Assembly: GCA_016286535.1 (NCBI GenBank) | Contig: JAEESZ010000003.1 | Location: 124,001 to 188,000 of the forward strand | Direction of reading: 5' to 3' | Length of the DNA stretch: 64,000 nucleotides | Origin: Treponema sp. | Lineage (GTDB): Bacteria > Spirochaetota > Spirochaetia > Treponematales > Treponemataceae | In this document: positions 60,141-64,000 of the stretch, one piece after another | Layout: each line of letters begins with the position of its first letter | Numbering within the stretch: position 1 is the first letter of the stretch | Translations under genes and position numbers: made by a program | Notes under the pieces: model-generated | The model's database searches: none | Seen by the model: only the letters and a program-made list of their open reading frames with translations | What the model was told of the DNA's origin: nothing

Positions 60141-62261
60141 CTAAAGCTTTAATTTGTCATGATCAAAGTCTACAGACTTTCTTTCCTGCATAAAGTATTC
60201 TCTCAGTTTTTCAAAGGAAGAATCAAGTTCATATAAAATATAGCCTTTTTTATTATGAACTATAAAGGCAGGATAGAAAGGCAGCTCTTCAAGGTATATG
60301 ATTTCTTCTTCGCAAAGGTCTTCATTATTTGCAACATAGCATTTTACGGCCTGAAGGCAGTCAAAATCAGGATAAAGTTCAAGGAATTCTGAATACTTCT
60401 TATAAAACTTTGTATACTTTTTATTGAGCTTATAGTTTTCCTTGTAAAAATCCTTATTGATTCTACAAATTTCGCCAGAATACTGCAGGATAATTGCAAC
60501 CTTCTTAGAAATAAGCCTTATAACAGGATGCTTTTTTCCCTTTTTAGTTCCAACCGCCTGTCTTAAATGCTTTGCAGTTTTTTTCTCTTTTTTATTTATC
60601 TTCTTTTCTGTTTTATAAAAATCTTCTATATCTTCATAATATGGAGCCTGATTGTCCATTCTCTGCTGCAGCTGAAGATTTTTTTGTATGAACCTGCGGT
60701 CAATTTCCGGCACTTCTTTAATTGAGCCGTCTTTTGTAAGATAGATTTTCCAGTCATTTTTGCTGGTTTTTAAATTGATTTTTAAATAAGTATCAAAAGC
60801 TTCAATATAAAACTCGTGAATTGCCTTGTTATAGTTTCCAAAAAGGAATTTTAAATCGCGGTTTTTACAGGCAGTAAAAGCTTCCCGGTTAAAGCTTGCA
60901 GTACCAAAGTAACGGATTGGCTCTTCGCTAAGCCCAGGCTGCAGGCGCAGGAACAAAGTCCACACTTCTGAAAGATAAAAATCTACACTAAAGTCTTCAT
61001 TGTCAAATTTTAAGGTAAAAGGACCTTCGCTAAAGTGAAGGTTATCTATACTGCATTCGGAGTTCTCAATCTTGTAATTATTTCTCCAGACAGCACCCTT
61101 ATATGAACGAAGAATATTTACCGGCTGGACTGAAGTTTTTTCTGTAAAGGCAGTCTCAGGAATAAAAAGTTCAGCTTCCTTAAAAAGCCAGTCAGAATCA
61201 TTTATCTTTTTAAAGTAATAGCCGCTTCTTCCTTTTTCGTTCAAAGCAGCAACCCTTAATTCTCTTTCTGCATTTCCTTTCCCAGTCTGAATAATTGTTA
61301 TGAAAGTTGAAGCTCTTGCTCCCGGTGGAAGAGATGGCTGTTTTTTCCAGTCTTCGTTAGGCAGGGCCCAGACGCTGGTGTTGGAAGAAGGATCAGAGCC
61401 TTTTAAGTGGGAATATACTTCGTTATAAGAATAATCGTAAAGCATAGGATCTGAACCGACGGTATTATAATCTACAAGTCGGGTATACATAATACCGTCT
61501 TTAGAAATAAGAAAGAAAGTAGATGCACTTTCGCTAAGATTTTCTGCTACAAAGTTTCCGTTTAAAGGACCTTTAAAAGAGTGACTGAAATCTGAAGGAC
61601 AGGCTGGATCGCAATATCTGATTGTCTGACCGTCTTCGCAAAGAAAAGGGATGGACTCAACTCCCAAAGGGCCGTAATTGTGTTCATTTCCAAGAGCATC
61701 TTCATAATATTCTACATCTTTACGGCTGGAACCAACCGCCCAGCATCTTTTGTTTTTTACTGCCGCATTCTGGTAGAGCTGAATCTTTCTTGGCCAGCCA
61801 AAATAGTCAATCCATTCAAAGGCTGTATAGCTTGTGATTTTTTTTGTATAGCAGCGGTAAAGCTTTCCTTCGTCACTAAAGGCATAAAGCACATCTGCAT
61901 CTGCGGCAATTTCTACAATCCTCTTTACCGGCTCAAAGGCAGCCTTTGAAGAGTAAGGAAGTCCGGTTTCTTTAAAAAGTTTCCATTCGCCGGCTCCGGC
62001 TTTTCTCTGCTTGTAATAAATCTTTCCGTCTTTTAAAAGATAATCATACTCAAAAGAAAAGGTCTGGGTTAAAGTTTTTATATAAATTGTGTCCGGAAAT
62101 TCGCCGTTTACATTGTCGGTGGAAGGCCTGTCTGCAAGAGCCAGGGGAGCTCCTTCGCACTCCAGAAAATGTCTTGTATAAAGAGGCAGAGAATTACAGG
62201 AGCAGAAAAAGGCTCCTGTAAAAAAAAGTAAAGTGCAAAGTTTTATTATAAGCTTTTTCAT
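60141..62261 (-). CDS. Lipoprotein of unknown function
   Basis: 706 aa. The signal peptide MKKLIIKLCTLLFFTGAFFC runs into SC, with Cys 20 and Cys 22 both possible lipidation sites. Residues about 30-370 are beta-rich with DGKIYYKQRK, ADADVLYAFSDEGKLYRCY and SKDGIMYTRLVDY, suggesting a propeller. Residues about 370-500 form a second beta-rich region, then a Lys-rich stretch (KKINKKEKKTAKHLR) and a mixed C-terminus. No family recognised. The start is 2 nt after the stop of the patatin-like gene, so the two are coupled. Confidence 0.68.
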   Translation of the reverse strand: MKKLIIKLCTLLFFTGAFFCSCNSLPLYTRHFLECEGAPLALADRPSTDNVNGEFPDTIYIKTLTQTFSFEYDYLLKDGKIYYKQRKAGAGEWKLFKETGLPYSSKAAFEPVKRIVEIAADADVLYAFSDEGKLYRCYTKKITSYTAFEWIDYFGWPRKIQLYQNAAVKNKRCWAVGSSRKDVEYYEDALGNEHNYGPLGVESIPFLCEDGQTIRYCDPACPSDFSHSFKGPLNGNFVAENLSESASTFFLISKDGIMYTRLVDYNTVGSDPMLYDYSYNEVYSHLKGSDPSSNTSVWALPNEDWKKQPSLPPGARASTFITIIQTGKGNAERELRVAALNEKGRSGYYFKKINDSDWLFKEAELFIPETAFTEKTSVQPVNILRSYKGAVWRNNYKIENSECSIDNLHFSEGPFTLKFDNEDFSVDFYLSEVWTLFLRLQPGLSEEPIRYFGTASFNREAFTACKNRDLKFLFGNYNKAIHEFYIEAFDTYLKINLKTSKNDWKIYLTKDGSIKEVPEIDRRFIQKNLQLQQRMDNQAPYYEDIEDFYKTEKKINKKEKKTAKHLRQAVGTKKGKKHPVIRLISKKVAIILQYSGEICRINKDFYKENYKLNKKYTKFYKKYSEFLELYPDFDCLQAVKCYVANNEDLCEEEIIYLEELPFYPAFIVHNKKGYILYELDSSFEKLREYFMQERKSVDFDHDKLKL

Positions 62262-62263
62262 AA

Positions 62264-64000
62264 TTACATTCTGTTTTTCATTTCAAAATAGCCGAAGAAT
62301 TGTTTATCTGTAATGTTCCAGCCGCAGCCGCCTTCAAAAATAAAGTTGCAAAGGCCAATTAAAGAAACCTGAGTTCTAAAGAAGCCGCCGGCCGACATAT
62401 TAAGATTTCCACTATAAAGCTGATCAAAGAAGCCGCCCAGCTTCCACTGCTGAACAATGATTAATTCTGCAAAGGTAAGGCCCGGGTCCAGGTTTACAAG
62501 ATAAGCCTCTGCTGCATTAGAAACTATTAAGTTATTATTTACATGTGGCTTTTTTGCACGGTAATAATCAGATTCATAAACCTTTGTATATGGAGCTGAA
62601 GAATCAAAGCTGCAGAAAGCATAGCGGCAGGTAGAATTATCTGCAATTCCAAGTGACCAGACAGGAGCCTTTTTACTGAAGGCAGAAGCATTAAGCATGG
62701 TCTGAAGGTTCATTCCAAGACCATTTGAAAGAGAAGCAAAAGAGTTTCCCGACATAAAATAAAATGGCTTAAACTGAATATAGGCCCTTTTAGAATCTCC
62801 TGCTTCTACTTCAAAACCTGCCTTAAAAAGCATTTCTTCCGGTGCAAATTTGTTTGTACCAAGATACTCTGCTGTAAGGAAAAGAGGTTTTAAAGCATAT
62901 GGGAAAAATTCCGGTCTGACTTTTATAGTAGCAGCCCCAAAAAAGTTTTCGGGATGGAATTTTCTATAGGCAAAAGAATAGGAAGCCAGGCTTGAAAATT
63001 CAAATACCGAAGAAGGCTTCCAGGTAAAATTAATATCAAAAGAAAAAGAGTTTTTATTAAAAGGGAAAGTAAGGCCTGCGTTAAGATAAACTTTTGAAGA
63101 ATCTAAAAAAGCAAAGGCCGAAAGTCCGTTAATTCCATAAATAGAATAATCAGGATAGTCAACCATAGGGAAAACCGGCCACACCTTTAAGCCAAAATAA
63201 CTTTCACTCTGTTTTAAAGGAGCATTTGTTAAAACATTGCGGATTGAATTATCTGCAAAGGCATCAGTTTCTTTTCTTCTTTCGAGCAGAGCATTGTATG
63301 AATGAGGACATTTTTTTATATCCTCCATAACATTCATGGCAGATTCATAACCAATGGCAGATAATTCTTCGGCCTTATCAAAAGACATAAAAGAAAAATG
63401 CTCTACATCATTTCTTATAATTACCGGCTTATATTTTTTAATATCTTTTGCGGCCTGTCTTTCCTTACCAATGGACATTGTTCTGTTCAAAACGACAATC
63501 ATATTATTGTAGTTTAAAACCGCATCATAAAAGGCTGTTGAAATTACAATGTTATCTGAAAAGCTTTCTGCAATTGAAAGACCGGCAATATCTATGGCAC
63601 CACTGTCTATCAGGCGGACAGGAGTTTTTTCTTCATCATGCAGATTATAATCAGTTGGCTCCATTATTGCAGACATGGCAAAAGCCGCAGTCATGATTTT
63701 TGAAAAATCACCGCTTGCATGCCATATCTGACGTTTTGTATATAAATCTTCTGTAAGAATAAGAATAGGAATTGGACATTCACTTAAGTCAGTTTCTTCT
63801 TTTCCTAGTAAATCGTTTACAAAAGCTCTGAATTTTCTTACAGAAAGAATTCCGCCATGAATTGGAATTACCGGCTCAAAATACTGGGTAAGATTAATAT
63901 TCGAAACAACTTCAGCAATTTTATCCGGAGAGAAGCCGTAAGCGTAAAACATTCCGATTATTGCTCCCATGGAGTTGGCAACAATAAAATCTGGGGTAAC
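62264..64000 (-). CDS. Patatin-like phospholipase with C-terminal barrel (partial)
   Basis: The 5' end lies beyond the window; the frame is open to 64000. The first visible residues are VTPDFIVANSMGAIIGMFYA, in which ANSMG stands at the nucleophile elbow (usually GxSxG). The catalytic Asp is probably in RLIDSGAIDIAGL (normally DGG/A). PILILTEDLYTKRQIWHASGD and SAIMEPTDY fit patatin. From about 300 residues on, the protein is strand-rich and aromatic (AYRKFHPENFFGAATIKVRPEFFP), as in patatins fused to an outer-membrane barrel (PlpD-like). A secreted or surface lipase is inferred. The lipoprotein gene follows 2 nt after its stop. Confidence 0.78.
   Translation of the reverse strand, partial: VTPDFIVANSMGAIIGMFYAYGFSPDKIAEVVSNINLTQYFEPVIPIHGGILSVRKFRAFVNDLLGKEETDLSECPIPILILTEDLYTKRQIWHASGDFSKIMTAAFAMSAIMEPTDYNLHDEEKTPVRLIDSGAIDIAGLSIAESFSDNIVISTAFYDAVLNYNNMIVVLNRTMSIGKERQAAKDIKKYKPVIIRNDVEHFSFMSFDKAEELSAIGYESAMNVMEDIKKCPHSYNALLERRKETDAFADNSIRNVLTNAPLKQSESYFGLKVWPVFPMVDYPDYSIYGINGLSAFAFLDSSKVYLNAGLTFPFNKNSFSFDINFTWKPSSVFEFSSLASYSFAYRKFHPENFFGAATIKVRPEFFPYALKPLFLTAEYLGTNKFAPEEMLFKAGFEVEAGDSKRAYIQFKPFYFMSGNSFASLSNGLGMNLQTMLNASAFSKKAPVWSLGIADNSTCRYAFCSFDSSAPYTKVYESDYYRAKKPHVNNNLIVSNAAEAYLVNLDPGLTFAELIIVQQWKLGGFFDQLYSGNLNMSAGGFFRTQVSLIGLCNFIFEGGCGWNITDKQFFGYFEMKNRM

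Noticed and set aside
1..64000. CRISPR array or prophage
   Set aside because: No regularly spaced repeat-spacer pattern, integrase, or phage structural gene is seen in the window.

Overview
The window reads as a chromosomal segment of a spirochaete, most likely a gut or oral Treponema. Evidence: an rsmI-flgM pair with a spirochaete-type FlgM, spirochaete-style lipoprotein signals (LFSSC, TFSNC, IFSGC), sigma-28 type promoters, type III glutamine synthetase, SIR2 and TrmH-family proteins, and many very large secreted Ig-like or beta-barrel proteins. Composition is moderately AT-rich (about 40% GC by eye). Species cannot be fixed from sequence alone.

Layout. 1-8.6 kb: start of a leftward exported protein, rsmI, flgM, a degenerate Fe-ADH-like protein, a TrmH-type methyltransferase, a HATPase-HDOD protein, a secreted HEVTH metallopeptidase with a probable C-terminal barrel, and a SIR2 deacylase. 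8.7-18.7 kb: a 1999-aa Ig-like/beta-barrel protein and a DUF4015 glycoside-hydrolase-like protein translationally coupled to mnmE; the first two each have a sigma-28-like promoter, and mnmE carries an in-frame palindromic insertion. 18.7-25.3 kb: glmS, a CAU-anticodon tRNA, GH43, a PfkB kinase, a solute-binding lipoprotein and an Rpn-family protein. 25.3-35.3 kb: one 3321-aa lipoprotein. 35.4-37.9 kb: trmJ and mnmA, separated by about 500 bp of GC-rich nested inverted repeats. 38-46.3 kb: alpha-2-macroglobulin plus pbpC. 46.3-52.5 kb: a leftward cluster of eight genes (membrane protein, nif3, lspA, small membrane protein, mtn, luxS, DUF1538, tandem P-II). 52.6-56.2 kb: dnaX-ybaB-recR and a thioesterase. 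56.4-64 kb: a small outer-membrane barrel, an M15 peptidase lipoprotein, type III glutamine synthetase, an unknown lipoprotein, and a patatin-like protein running off the end.

How it fits together. Most genes are housekeeping (tRNA and rRNA modification, replication and repair, amino-sugar synthesis, methyl-cycle recycling, nitrogen assimilation) mixed with envelope genes. The most striking overall pattern is promoter architecture. About a dozen genes have no Shine-Dalgarno sequence and instead have a -10 element 6-8 nt before the start codon, which predicts leaderless mRNAs; the other genes have ordinary ribosome binding sites or are translationally coupled. Other signals worth pursuing are the palindromic insertion in mnmE, a covarying hairpin repeat beside glmS and beyond the tRNA, the nested inverted repeats before mnmA, and an MnmA with an altered cysteine set.
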